DNA from: Gemmatimonadota bacterium
Lineage (GTDB): Bacteria > ARS69
Reading direction: 5' to 3'
Length of the DNA: 30,080 nt
Assembly (NCBI GenBank): GCA_021604925.1
Contig: BQJX01000002.1
Location: forward strand, 1-30,080
The notes beneath the pieces were generated by a model that saw only the letters and a program-made list of their open reading frames with translations, ran no database searches and was not told where the DNA came from. The position numbers were made by a program, and so were the translations under genes. Positions 14,073 through 22,652 of the stretch are shown in pieces. Position 1 is the stretch's first letter. Every line of letters starts with the position of its first letter.

Positions 14073-14260
14073 GTAGACCGGAGGCCCTCCAGGTAGACCG
14101 CCAAGTAGACCGGCCGGTCTACCGCACGCTCCCAAGGTGCCGATCTCGTAAGTGGTTGATAATTGGTCCGCTAGAGCGCCTGAGAGGTCGCCCCAAGGAA
14201 GCTCGGTGGCGAAAAAGTAGACCGCTCCGGAGGGGCCGCTGGCGGTCTACATTGGTCTAC
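14073..14260. repeat. GTAGACC(G) iteron-like array
   Basis: Direct copies of GTAGACCG begin at 14073, 14093, 14105 and 14217. Inverted copies are CGGTCTAC at 14115-14122 and 14243-14250, and GGTCTAC at 14254-14260. The pair at 14105-14122 forms a perfect 18-bp palindrome (GTAGACCGGCCGGTCTAC). Another pair, 14217-14225 with 14242-14250, makes a 9-bp inverted repeat around a 16-bp loop. The array resembles iterons bound by a replication initiator, or a multi-site operator for the methyltransferase gene downstream. Confidence 0.6.
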
Positions 14261-14363
14261 TTCGTAGATTGCGGAATCTGTGCGGTTTGTAATCGTCGGA
14301 TCGTGGAGGTGCAACCCGGGGCCGTGTATGGCGGGCCTCCATTGTTGACACCTCCGGGTGCCA

Positions 14364-14393
14364 TTGACACATGAGTGCCACAAACGGTAGAAC
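14364..14393 (+). promoter_or_regulatory. putative promoter for the 14525 methyltransferase gene
   Basis: A consensus TTGACA (14364-14369) is followed after 18 bp by TAGAAC (14388-14393). A second TTGACA at 14345 has no good partner. The start of transcription would lie about 125 bp before the gene. Confidence 0.45.
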
Positions 14394-14524
14394 CTAGTAG
14401 CTTGCCCGCGCTTGGCGAGTCTCTTCACGCGGCAGAGTCCCAGCATCTTGACCGACCCGGCTGCATTGGCCGTCATCTGCAAGACTGTGGCTGCTCGCCC
14501 TGAACTGTACGCCGAGGTTGTCCA

Positions 14525-15910
14525 GTGCCACCCACGCCCTTGAACCTGACGAAGACATACTACCAATTGCCTTATCGTTGGGGGCCGATAGACGAGCAGA
14601 CCCAGTCCGCCATCGCGGGCCAGCTCGATGCCGGAGCCGGCGATCACTCACTCGACTTTCTTACACCGCTCTTGGACGCCTATCCGAATCGTGATTTCTT
14701 CGGCGACCTTGCATCGGCCGAACTGCTCAGGTCGGATGCTGACTGGTTCTCGCCTCAGAATCAACCAAACCGCATTGATACCTCGGTCGAGCCTCTGATC
14801 GTCCACCGCGTCTATCAGCGACTGCTCGACCAACTGCTTTCGAGTGGTGTTTTGAGTTTAGTATCAAGTGGGATTCCGGCAAGCGGGGCGCTCCTGTATT
14901 ACTCCGATCGCATGGCACGTTGCGTCATCTTCGAGTATCGACTCGTGCGCAATCGCGGAGTCGAATGCGTTCCACTGGTTGAGCTTAGAAAGCCCGATCG
15001 CCTCTACGACATGGACAGCGCCCTGCGCGCAACTGCACCTGAAGAGCGATCGGCGCTCAAGAAGGTCCTCATGTTAGGGCACAAGATTGTCGGGCACCGA
15101 AACACGTTTGTCCACGTCGATCGACGTCGCGACCTTGGCGTAGCCGGCCCGTTTCTGGACACGATTCTGCTAAATGAGATGGCGCACAAGTACATCTATG
15201 AGCACATGCACCAGGACGAGGTTGCCGCGCTCCAACTCAAGAGTGTCCTGGAAATCGGCTGTGGATCTGGCCTACTTGCGGCCGCTGCTTCCCAGAATCT
15301 CCCCAGCATCACACGCCTTGAGGCGATCGACATGTCTCCCGAATCCGTGCTCTGCGCCTATCGCAATGTCGAGGCGAATCTTCACGAGAGTGTCCAGGCG
15401 CCCCTGGAGAAGTTCTTTGTCTGCGGTGCCTATTCCGGGCAACGGTTCTCGGATTTCTCGATTGTCCTTTGCAATCCTCCATACATCCCATATATCCCGG
15501 AGGAGCATGGTCGCCGCACCGCCGATGCGATTAGCGGGACGTCTCTTCTTGAGGCCGTGATCGCATCCGTTCCCACTTTGCTGAGCCCTGGAGGCGTGCT
15601 ACTCATGGTCGTCAGCGATCTCGCGCGTCGAGAGCTTCTCGTCGCCGTAAGGGAACAAGGTGTTGAGTCACTCGAAGTGACCCCCCCCGAGGGGATTGAA
15701 GTGGCGTTCGACCAGGAAGATATTCTCCGAAACCAGAGTTGGCTGGAGTGGCTGGTCAACGAGCGCGAGCTCCGGCACCGCGCAGAGGGAGATGGCTTTT
15801 CCCATGTCCTGCGGTGCTACGCCGTGTGGCGAAGTGAGGCACAAGGTTTCAGCGATGACGCCGGCACGATCCAGCGCCTCAAGACGATGCGTGCCGCGCT
15901 TGGCACATAG
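14525..15910 (+). CDS. SAM-dependent methyltransferase, NPPY type (461 aa)
   Basis: Class I methyltransferase. The SAM-binding motif I is VLEIGCGSGLLAAAAS (EIGCGSG at about 243-249), an acidic residue follows in LEAIDMSPES, and motif IV is CNPPYIPYIPEE (N317-Y320). The NPPY box is used to methylate a planar amino group, as in N6-adenine DNA/RNA enzymes or PrmC-type glutamine enzymes. The 230 residues before the catalytic domain are not recognised and may recognise substrate. The GTG at 14525 has GAGG seven bases upstream. The next gene starts 23 bp after it, so the two form a pair. DNA, RNA and protein are all possible substrates. Confidence 0.78.
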   Translation: MPPTPLNLTKTYYQLPYRWGPIDEQTQSAIAGQLDAGAGDHSLDFLTPLLDAYPNRDFFGDLASAELLRSDADWFSPQNQPNRIDTSVEPLIVHRVYQRLLDQLLSSGVLSLVSSGIPASGALLYYSDRMARCVIFEYRLVRNRGVECVPLVELRKPDRLYDMDSALRATAPEERSALKKVLMLGHKIVGHRNTFVHVDRRRDLGVAGPFLDTILLNEMAHKYIYEHMHQDEVAALQLKSVLEIGCGSGLLAAAASQNLPSITRLEAIDMSPESVLCAYRNVEANLHESVQAPLEKFFVCGAYSGQRFSDFSIVLCNPPYIPYIPEEHGRRTADAISGTSLLEAVIASVPTLLSPGGVLLMVVSDLARRELLVAVREQGVESLEVTPPEGIEVAFDQEDILRNQSWLEWLVNERELRHRAEGDGFSHVLRCYAVWRSEAQGFSDDAGTIQRLKTMRAALGT

Positions 15911-15933
15911 TGTTCACCTGAAGGAGATTCCCC

Positions 15934-16485
15934 GTGACGGAGACAGTGATTCTCTGCTTTCGCGACTTGGTGACTGCCCCTGGTGATACCGTCGCTCTCC
16001 ACGCCAAGAAGATCGATGCTCTTGGCCACTGTTGGTGGGGATGGTGGAAGAAGCCTATCGAGAACGTTCCCGTGGACCTCTTCAGGAAGCTATACAACGG
16101 TGACCGTGAGAACCTCAACGAGAAGATCTTCCTCTATGACTGCGGCGCCAGGGAAAACGAACAGTACAAGGTCTATCGGGCCACGCTTAGCGCCCTGCGC
16201 GTGGCGCCTGCCCAGGTATCCATGTCCTCGCCCCAAATGGACGCGACGCCGGACTACTACATACACGTGAAGTGTGCGGCTTGGTGGCGTCTCACCGACA
16301 TCGAAGAGGTAAGCGACGTCCCGAGCCTACTCCGAACGATGACGTACCGGAGCTTCCCGTCGTGGCCATCTTCGTCCGAGCACCAGCGTTTCGTTGGGAG
16401 AGAAGTAACGGATTGCGCCGAGCTAGACCGGATGAGAGTGACGCTATGGCACGTGGAGACAAGCAACGCGACAGTGAACGCCTGA
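15934..16485 (+). CDS. hypothetical tryptophan-rich protein (183 aa)
   Basis: Not recognised. The GTG at 15934 has a clear AAGGAG seven bases upstream. The protein opens with a beta-strand (TVILCFRDLV), then APGDTVALHAKKIDALGHCWWGWWKKP, a striking W-W-G-W-W cluster. A second paired tryptophan occurs in VKCAAWWRLTDIEEV. No signal peptide or membrane segment is visible, so it is probably cytoplasmic. Paired tryptophans on a surface can bind bases or sugars, but that is speculation. It is cotranscribed with the methyltransferase and precedes the type I RM operon, so a defence-related role is possible. Confidence 0.7.
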   Translation: MTETVILCFRDLVTAPGDTVALHAKKIDALGHCWWGWWKKPIENVPVDLFRKLYNGDRENLNEKIFLYDCGARENEQYKVYRATLSALRVAPAQVSMSSPQMDATPDYYIHVKCAAWWRLTDIEEVSDVPSLLRTMTYRSFPSWPSSSEHQRFVGREVTDCAELDRMRVTLWHVETSNATVNA

Positions 16486-16816
16486 TCCAATGTCAGAAGC
16501 CGGAACTCCAAGCTCCGAGGAGTGTGCGCTGGGTCGCGGAATGCGCCACCCGTAGCGTCCTTCTCGACGATCCAACCTCTCTCTCCAGTCGGCGCGTCGC
16601 GAGCTTTTCCAGACGCCTCAACTAGCCTCTACTGAGGAGCCCTTCCCGAACTCTCGCCGGGAACCTCGGCCCCAGTGGTGGACTTCGCGCCGCCTTGACG
16701 GCAGGGTAGCCCAACCGCCGCCCCTAACCTAGAATGTCCCAAGTATGGGGCAGCTGGTGCCACGCAACCAGTTGCCCGACCCTGCAGCCCAAGCTGCCAT
16801 ACTGGAGACGAGTCGC
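16486..16816 (+). promoter_or_regulatory. leader of the type I RM operon, 331 bp without a gene
   Basis: No convincing gene is seen. TAGAAT at 16730-16735 resembles a -10 box but has no -35 at normal spacing. Downstream of it, CAGCTGGT (16751-16758) and ACCAGTTG (16767-16774) form an imperfect inverted repeat (7 of 8) that could be an operator in the leader before the hsdR start. Confidence 0.35.
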
Positions 16817-19687
16817 ATGTGTCCACCCCTTGCACCCGAGGCAAGAGCCCGGGAGAACATCGACGCCCAGCTGGCAGCCGCCGGCTGGCTGGTCCAGGAC
16901 CGCGCCGAGATGAACCTCGTCGCAGGCCCCGGCGTCGCCGTCCGCGAGTTCAAGATGGCGGACGGGCACGGGTTCGCGGACTACATGCTCTTCGTAAAGG
17001 GCAAGGCCGTCGGCGTGCTGGAGGCCAAGCCGGAGGGCTACCTCCTGACCAACGTCGAGGTCCAAGTGGACAAGTACGCCACTGGGCTCCCCAGCGGCCT
17101 CAATCCCCCGGTGAACCCTCTCCCCTTCCTCTACATCAGCACGGGCAAGGAGACGCGGTACATCAATCTCCTGGATCCAGATCCCAAGACCCGGCGCATG
17201 TCGGATGTCCCGCACATCCATAGACCGGAGACATTGTGGGATCGTCTCCAGGCCGACACGTTGGACGCCTGGGTGAAGCGCCTCCACGGAGATGGCGGCC
17301 TCTACACGGCGGCCGACGACACCACCCCCTCCTCCCTACGCTCCCGCCTCCAGACGATGCCGCCGCTGGAGAGTGGCTTCCTTTTTCCTAACCAGATCGA
17401 GGCAGTCCTGAACCTGGAGCAGTCCCTCAAGCACAACCGGCCGCGCTCCCTGGTTCAGATGGCCACGGGCTCCGGCAAGACGATCTTCGCCATCACGTCC
17501 GTCTACCGGCTCATCAAGTACGCCGGGGCGCGCCGGATCCTCTTCCTGGTGGACCGCAGCAACCTCGGGGAGCAGGCGGAGAAGGAGTTCGCGGGCTTCC
17601 GGACGCCTGACGACAACCGGAAGTTCACGGAGTTGTACAACGTCCAGCGCCTGACCTCGAACACCATCGGGTCCTCCAGCAAGGTGGTCATCACCACCAT
17701 CCAGCGCCTCTACTCCATGCTGAAGGGAGAGCCGGAGTTCGCGTCCGAAGTCGAGGAAGAGTCCCAGTTCGAGTCCACGGGCGCGGCCATGAACGAGCCC
17801 CTGCCCGTCGTCTACAACTCGGTCTATCCGCCCGAGTACTTCGATGTCGTTGTCATCGACGAGTGCCACCGCTCCATCTACACGCTCTGGCGGCAAGTCC
17901 TGGAGTACTTCGACGCCTTCCTGATCGGGCTCACCGCCACGCCGGCCAAACAGACGTTCGGGTTCTTCAACAAGAACCTCGTCATGGAGTACGACCACGA
18001 GCGGGCCGTCGCAGATGGTGTCAACGTGGACTTCGAGGTGTACAACATCCGCACCAAGATCACTGAGCGCGGCTCCACCATCGAAGCCGCCCCGGACACC
18101 ATGGTGGAGTACCGGCACCGCCAGACCCGGCAGCGACGGTGGGAGCGCCCGGACGACGACATCAACTACGACGCCAACGAGCTGGACCGGCGCGTGGTGT
18201 CCAAGGACCAGATCCGCACGATCATCCGCACGTTCCGGGATCGTCTCTTCACGGAGATCTTCCCCGGTCGCACCGAGGTCCCCAAGACCCTGATCTTCGC
18301 GAAGGACGACAGCCACGCCGAGGACATCGTGGAGATTGTGCGGGACGAGTTCGGGCGCGGGAACGCCTTCTGCCTGAAGATCACGTACAAGGTGACGGCC
18401 GCGAACCCCAGGGACCTCATCCAGTCCTTCCGCAACAGCTACGAGCCGCGCATCGCGGTCACGGTGGACATGATCGCCACGGGGACGGACATCAAACCGA
18501 TCGAGGTGGTGATGTTCATGCGGGCCGTGAAGAGCCGCGTCCTCTTCGAGCAGATGAAGGGCCGTGGTGTCCGCATCATTGACTCCAACGACCTCAAGGC
18601 CGTGACCCCCGACGCCAGGTCCAAGACCCACTTCGTCATCGTGGACTGCGTGGGGATGACCGACACGCAGCTCGCGGACACGCAGCCGCTGGAGCGGAAG
18701 AAGACGGTGGCGTTCAAGACGCTCATCGAGCACGTGGCGATGGGAGGCACGGACCCGGCGATCCTCTCCTCCCTGGCGAGCCGTCTCTCCCGACTGGCTA
18801 AGCAGTGCGGGACGGAGGAGAACAAACGGATCTCAGAGGTATCGGGCGGCGTGAGCCTCACCAGCATCAGCCGGGGGATCGTGGACGGCTTGGATCCTGA
18901 CCGGCAGGTGGCGGAAGCGCGGGCGGCGTTCGAGGTCCCGGCGGACCAGGAGCCGACAGAGAAGCAGATCCAGGAGGCCGCGGAGACCCTGCTGAAGCGG
19001 GCGACCCGGCCCCTGGCAACCAATCCCCAGCTCCGCACACTCATCCAGGATCTCAAGCGGGAGCTGGAGCAGATCATCGACGAGGTCTCCCAGGACGAAC
19101 TACTGGAGGCCGGAGCGAGCCCGGAGGCCAAGGAGAAGGCCAAGGCCCTGGTCACTTCCTTCGAGCGGTTCCTGGAGGAGAACAAGGATGAGATCGACGC
19201 CCTCCAGTTCTTCTACGCCCAGCCCTACTCCAAGCGGCTGCGATTCCAGGACATCAAGGAACTGGCCGAGGCGATCAAGGCCCCGCCGCGATCCTGGACA
19301 CCGGATCGGTTGTGGCGAGCCTACGATGCGTTGAACAAGGATAAGGTCCGCGGTGCATCCGGGACTCGGCTGCTGACGGACATCGTGTCGCTGGTGCGGT
19401 TCGCGACGCACAAGGACGAGGAGTTAGTGCCGTTCGGGGAACAGGTGCGTCAGCGGTTTCAGGGATGGATGGACCAGCAGCGGAGCGGAGGGCGGCAGTT
19501 CACGCCCGACCAGGTCCGGTGGCTGGAGATGATGCGGGATCATATTGCGGCGAGTTTGGAGATGACCGTGGGTGACTTGGACTACGCGCCGTTTGCCGAG
19601 GAGGGTGGGCTCGGGAAGGCTGCTCAAGTGTTCGGGGACGGCCTGCGGCCTCTGCTTGAGGAACTCAACGAGGTCCTCGCCGCATGA
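16817..19687 (+). CDS. hsdR: type I restriction enzyme motor/nuclease subunit HsdR (956 aa)
   Basis: Translocase and nuclease subunit. The N-terminal PD-(D/E)xK site is D55 (FADYMLF) with E69 and K71 (VLEAKPEG). The helicase part follows with Walker A MATGSGKT (about 215-222), the DECH box (348-351), GLTATPAKQT, and the C-terminal RecA-like core with IAVTVDMIATGTD and QMKGRGVR. A helical tail from about 700 would dock on HsdM. The ATG at 16817 has CTGGAG upstream; an in-frame ATG at 16745 has no ribosome site and lies only 10 bp past a possible -10 box. It overlaps hsdS by 4 bp. Length and motif order are normal, so it is probably intact. Confidence 0.93.
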   Translation: MCPPLAPEARARENIDAQLAAAGWLVQDRAEMNLVAGPGVAVREFKMADGHGFADYMLFVKGKAVGVLEAKPEGYLLTNVEVQVDKYATGLPSGLNPPVNPLPFLYISTGKETRYINLLDPDPKTRRMSDVPHIHRPETLWDRLQADTLDAWVKRLHGDGGLYTAADDTTPSSLRSRLQTMPPLESGFLFPNQIEAVLNLEQSLKHNRPRSLVQMATGSGKTIFAITSVYRLIKYAGARRILFLVDRSNLGEQAEKEFAGFRTPDDNRKFTELYNVQRLTSNTIGSSSKVVITTIQRLYSMLKGEPEFASEVEEESQFESTGAAMNEPLPVVYNSVYPPEYFDVVVIDECHRSIYTLWRQVLEYFDAFLIGLTATPAKQTFGFFNKNLVMEYDHERAVADGVNVDFEVYNIRTKITERGSTIEAAPDTMVEYRHRQTRQRRWERPDDDINYDANELDRRVVSKDQIRTIIRTFRDRLFTEIFPGRTEVPKTLIFAKDDSHAEDIVEIVRDEFGRGNAFCLKITYKVTAANPRDLIQSFRNSYEPRIAVTVDMIATGTDIKPIEVVMFMRAVKSRVLFEQMKGRGVRIIDSNDLKAVTPDARSKTHFVIVDCVGMTDTQLADTQPLERKKTVAFKTLIEHVAMGGTDPAILSSLASRLSRLAKQCGTEENKRISEVSGGVSLTSISRGIVDGLDPDRQVAEARAAFEVPADQEPTEKQIQEAAETLLKRATRPLATNPQLRTLIQDLKRELEQIIDEVSQDELLEAGASPEAKEKAKALVTSFERFLEENKDEIDALQFFYAQPYSKRLRFQDIKELAEAIKAPPRSWTPDRLWRAYDALNKDKVRGASGTRLLTDIVSLVRFATHKDEELVPFGEQVRQRFQGWMDQQRSGGRQFTPDQVRWLEMMRDHIAASLEMTVGDLDYAPFAEEGGLGKAAQVFGDGLRPLLEELNEVLAA

Positions 19688-21147
19688 GCCCACCAATCCA
19701 CAGGCCCAGCAGCCGATTGCCGGACCATTGGGCCCTCGCCCCCTTTGACCTTCTGTTTCGCAACGTGACCAGCTCCGCCTTGAAACTGCCCAAGGGCGAA
19801 TACGTGCAAGGCGGACGCTACGCGGTGATCGACCAGGGGGCCGATCACATTGGCGGCTTTACAAACGACAAGTCACTCGTGCATCCGGGCCCCGTACCCT
19901 CCATCGTCTTTGGGGATCACACTCGGTGCGTGAAGTTCGCCGAACGGCCGTTTGTACAGGGTGCCGATGGCGTGAAAGTTCTCGCTCCATCGCCGTCGAT
20001 CGATGCCAAGTACGCCTACTGGGCGCTAAAGAACGCTGAGATCCCGGACAGGGGCTACGCTCGGCACTTCTCACTCCTACGCAAGGTGGCACTCCCACTA
20101 GCCCCAACTGGCGAGCAGCACCGCATCGTCGAGGCTATCGAATCCTACTTCACCCGGCTCGACGACGCCGTGGCGAACCTGGAGCGCGTGCAGCGGAACC
20201 TGAAACGGTATCGGGCCTCGGTGCTCAAGGCCGCCGTAGAGGGACGGCTGGTGCCGACCGAGGCCGAGCTGGCCCGCGCCGAGGGCCGGGACTACGAACC
20301 CGCCTCGGTCCTCCTGGAGCGCATCCTCGCAGAGCGCCGCCGCCGCTGGGATGAGGCCGAACTGGCGAAGATGAAGGCCAAGGGCAAGGCCCCGAAGGAC
20401 GACAAGTGGAAAGCGAAGTACAAGGAGCCTGCCATCGTCGACACAGCAGCGCTGGGCGCGCTCCCAGCCGGGTGGTGCTGGGCTTCGATTGACCAGATCC
20501 TTGAGAATCACGACAAGGATCGCGTTCCCGTGAAGCGCGCCGATCGGGCGAAACGACGTGGCGACTACCCCTATTACGGAGCATCCGGAGCCATCGATTC
20601 CATCGACGATTTCCTGTTCGATGGCTCGTACGTCCTGGTTGGCGAAGACGGTGCCAATCTCCTCGCGCGTTCCTCCCCCATTGCCTTTCAAGCCCGCGGC
20701 AGGTTCTGGGTGAACAACCATGCGCATGTCTTCCAAACCTATTTGGGACTCCCCCTGGAGTATGTGGAGTCCTTCTTCAACGCAACAGACTTGGCGCGCT
20801 TTGTGACGGGTACAGCTCAACCCAAGTTGCCCCAGACTGCCATGAACAAGATCCCGGTACCGATCCCTCCCGCGGCCGAGCAAGTACGGATCGGGGACGA
20901 GGTCGAGCGCTTGTTGTCGATAGCTAGAGACGTGGAGACTTCGGTAGCTGCCGCAACCCGAAAGTGCCAGCGACTTCGCCGGTCCACTCTGAAGTGGGCC
21001 TTCGAGGGCCGGCTCGTGGGCCAGTGTCCCGAAGACGAACCAGCCACCGAACTACTTCAGCACATCAAGGCCGAAGGCGAAGGGGCCGGCGGAGAACCAC
21101 GATCCCGTCGCAAGCCACGCCGCACCACGAAGGGGCCCTCCGCATGA
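19684..21147 (+). CDS. hsdS: type I RM specificity subunit HsdS (487 aa)
   Basis: Determines the split DNA target. It has two target-recognition domains: about residues 15-145 (LPDHWALAPFDLLFRN at the start) and about 258-405 (LPAGWCWASIDQIL at the start). Each is followed by a conserved helix: EQHRIVEAIESYFTRLDDAVANLE-type at about 145-190 and EQVRIGDEVERLLSIARD-type at about 405-450. Both helices end with the repeated signature LKxAxEGRLV (LKAAVEGRLV, LKWAFEGRLV). The tail is short and basic. It overlaps hsdR and hsdM by 4 bp each and sits between them, whereas most operons run R-M-S or M-S-R. The two recognition domains differ, so the target should be asymmetric and bipartite. Confidence 0.92.
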   Translation: MSPPIHRPSSRLPDHWALAPFDLLFRNVTSSALKLPKGEYVQGGRYAVIDQGADHIGGFTNDKSLVHPGPVPSIVFGDHTRCVKFAERPFVQGADGVKVLAPSPSIDAKYAYWALKNAEIPDRGYARHFSLLRKVALPLAPTGEQHRIVEAIESYFTRLDDAVANLERVQRNLKRYRASVLKAAVEGRLVPTEAELARAEGRDYEPASVLLERILAERRRRWDEAELAKMKAKGKAPKDDKWKAKYKEPAIVDTAALGALPAGWCWASIDQILENHDKDRVPVKRADRAKRRGDYPYYGASGAIDSIDDFLFDGSYVLVGEDGANLLARSSPIAFQARGRFWVNNHAHVFQTYLGLPLEYVESFFNATDLARFVTGTAQPKLPQTAMNKIPVPIPPAAEQVRIGDEVERLLSIARDVETSVAAATRKCQRLRRSTLKWAFEGRLVGQCPEDEPATELLQHIKAEGEGAGGEPRSRRKPRRTTKGPSA

Positions 21148-22652
21148 GTGACGCCGCCAACCGGATCGTCCAGAAGCTCTGGTCCTACTGCAACGTTCTC
21201 CGCGACGACGGCCTCTCCTACCAGGACTACCTGGAGCAGCTGACCTTCCTCCTATTCCTCAAGATGGCGGACGAGCGGGCGCAACTCACCGGCGAGGAGC
21301 AACCGATCCCGAACGGCTACCGCTGGGCGGACCTCGCCGCGTCCAAGATGGAAGGCGTGGAGCTGGAGCAACACTACCGGGAGACGCTCCGGGAACTGGG
21401 CACGCAGGGTGGAATGCTGGGCCTGATCTTCGAGAAGGCGCAGAACAAGATCCAGGATCCCGCCAAGCTCCGGCAACTCATCGTGGAGCTGATCGGCAAG
21501 GAAGACTGGTCCGCGATGGCGGCCGACGTGAAGGGCGACGCCTACGAGGGACTTCTGGAGAAGAACGCCCAGGACGTGAAGGGCGGAGCAGGCCAGTATT
21601 TCACGCCCAGGTCGGTCATCGAGGCCCTCGTGGAGTGCGTGCAGCCGCAGCCCGGGGAGATCGTGGCGGACCCAGCCTGCGGGACCGGCGGCTTCCTCCT
21701 TGCGGCTCACGAGTACCTCAAGAACCACGCGGACCTGGACCGGGACCAGAAGAAGCACCTCCGGTTCGAGGCCCTGCGGGGCGTGGAACTGGTCCCCAAC
21801 GTCTCCCGGCTCTGCGGGATGAACCTCTACCTCCACGGCATCGGCCCCAACGGTGGCGAGGACTACGAGCCCCCGATCAAGACGGACGACGCTCTCCGGA
21901 ACGAGCCCAGGGACCACGCCGATGTGGTCATCACCAATCCGCCGTTCGGCAAGAAGTCCTCCATCACCGTGGTCAACGAGGAAGGCGACACCGATCGCCA
22001 GACCCTGACCTACAACCGCCCGGACTTCTGGACCACGACCTCCAACAAGCAGCTGAACTTCGTCCAGCACGTGAAGTCCCTACTGAAGATCCACGGCCGT
22101 GCCGCCGTCGTGGTGCCGGACAACGTCCTGTTTGAGGGCGGAGCCGGGGAGACCGTCCGAAGGAACCTGCTGAAGGAGTGCGAGGTCCACACCCTCCTCC
22201 GCCTCCCCACCGGCATCTTCTACGCCCAGGGCGTGAAGGCCAACGTGCTGTTCTTCGACCGGAAGCCCGGCGCGAAGGACGCCTGGACCAAGAAGGTCTG
22301 GGTCTACGACCTCCGCACCAACCAGCACTTCACGCTGAAGACCCGGCAGATGGTCCGGACGGATCTGGGCGAGTTCGTGAAGTGCTACCGCCCCGGCAGC
22401 CGCCAGAAGCGGAAGGCCACGTGGTCCGAGGAGAATCCGAAAGGCCGGTGGAGGCCGTACACCTACGAGGAGATTCTGAGCCGCGACAAGGTCAGCCTGG
22501 ACCTTTTCTGGCTCCGGGATGAGAGCCTGGAAGACTCCGCCAACCTGCCGGATCCGCACGTGCTGGCCCAAGAGATCACGGACGATCTGCGGTCGGCGCT
22601 TGGCCAGATCGAGGATGTGCTAGGGGACTTGCAGGAGCGATCGGAATCATGA
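21144..22652 (+). CDS. hsdM: type I RM adenine methyltransferase subunit HsdM (502 aa)
   Basis: N6-adenine methyltransferase subunit that forms the M2S complex and, with HsdR, the restriction complex. The N-terminal HsdM helical domain is visible (ANRIVQKLWSYCNVLRDDGLSYQDYLEQL, cut here to its sense). Then come GQYFTPRSVIEALV, the SAM motif DPACGTGGF (176-184) and the catalytic NPPFG (265-269), followed by VVVPDNVLFEGGAGETVRRNLL. The ATG at 21144 overlaps hsdS by 4 bp; the frame is open upstream but inside hsdS. It overlaps a fourth gene by 4 bp. All methylase motifs are intact, so self-protection should be functional. Confidence 0.93.
   Translation: MSDAANRIVQKLWSYCNVLRDDGLSYQDYLEQLTFLLFLKMADERAQLTGEEQPIPNGYRWADLAASKMEGVELEQHYRETLRELGTQGGMLGLIFEKAQNKIQDPAKLRQLIVELIGKEDWSAMAADVKGDAYEGLLEKNAQDVKGGAGQYFTPRSVIEALVECVQPQPGEIVADPACGTGGFLLAAHEYLKNHADLDRDQKKHLRFEALRGVELVPNVSRLCGMNLYLHGIGPNGGEDYEPPIKTDDALRNEPRDHADVVITNPPFGKKSSITVVNEEGDTDRQTLTYNRPDFWTTTSNKQLNFVQHVKSLLKIHGRAAVVVPDNVLFEGGAGETVRRNLLKECEVHTLLRLPTGIFYAQGVKANVLFFDRKPGAKDAWTKKVWVYDLRTNQHFTLKTRQMVRTDLGEFVKCYRPGSRQKRKATWSEENPKGRWRPYTYEEILSRDKVSLDLFWLRDESLEDSANLPDPHVLAQEITDDLRSALGQIEDVLGDLQERSES

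Larger units (their letters stand above)
13548..14524. other. gene-free region with hairpins and iterons (977 bp)
   Basis: No convincing gene is present: possible frames on both strands lack good ribosome sites and protein-like sequence. Visible structure includes hairpins at 13563-13580 and 13806-13824, a C-rich tract with repeated CCCCGAAAC-like units around 14027-14070, the iteron array at 14073-14260, and a promoter at 14364-14393. The combination fits a replication origin or a complex control region. Confidence 0.5.

Noticed and set aside
13520..14104. Minus-strand open frame of 194 codons after the TAC operon
   Set aside because: Arg/Ser/Gly-rich without a domain or ribosome site, overlapping the SecB-like gene end and the hairpins. 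Probably chance in GC-rich DNA.
16695..16735. TTGACG/TAGAAT promoter for hsdR
   Set aside because: The two boxes are 29 bp apart, far from the usual 16-18.
16745..16816. Longer hsdR start at 16745
   Set aside because: No ribosome site; it sits only 10 bp after a possible -10 box. The ATG at 16817 has CTGGAG and begins at a typical HsdR N-terminus.
17336..18733. Long minus-strand open frame of 465 codons
   Set aside because: It is a shadow of hsdR: Val/Asp/Leu/His-rich composition, and it faces a gene with all helicase motifs intact.
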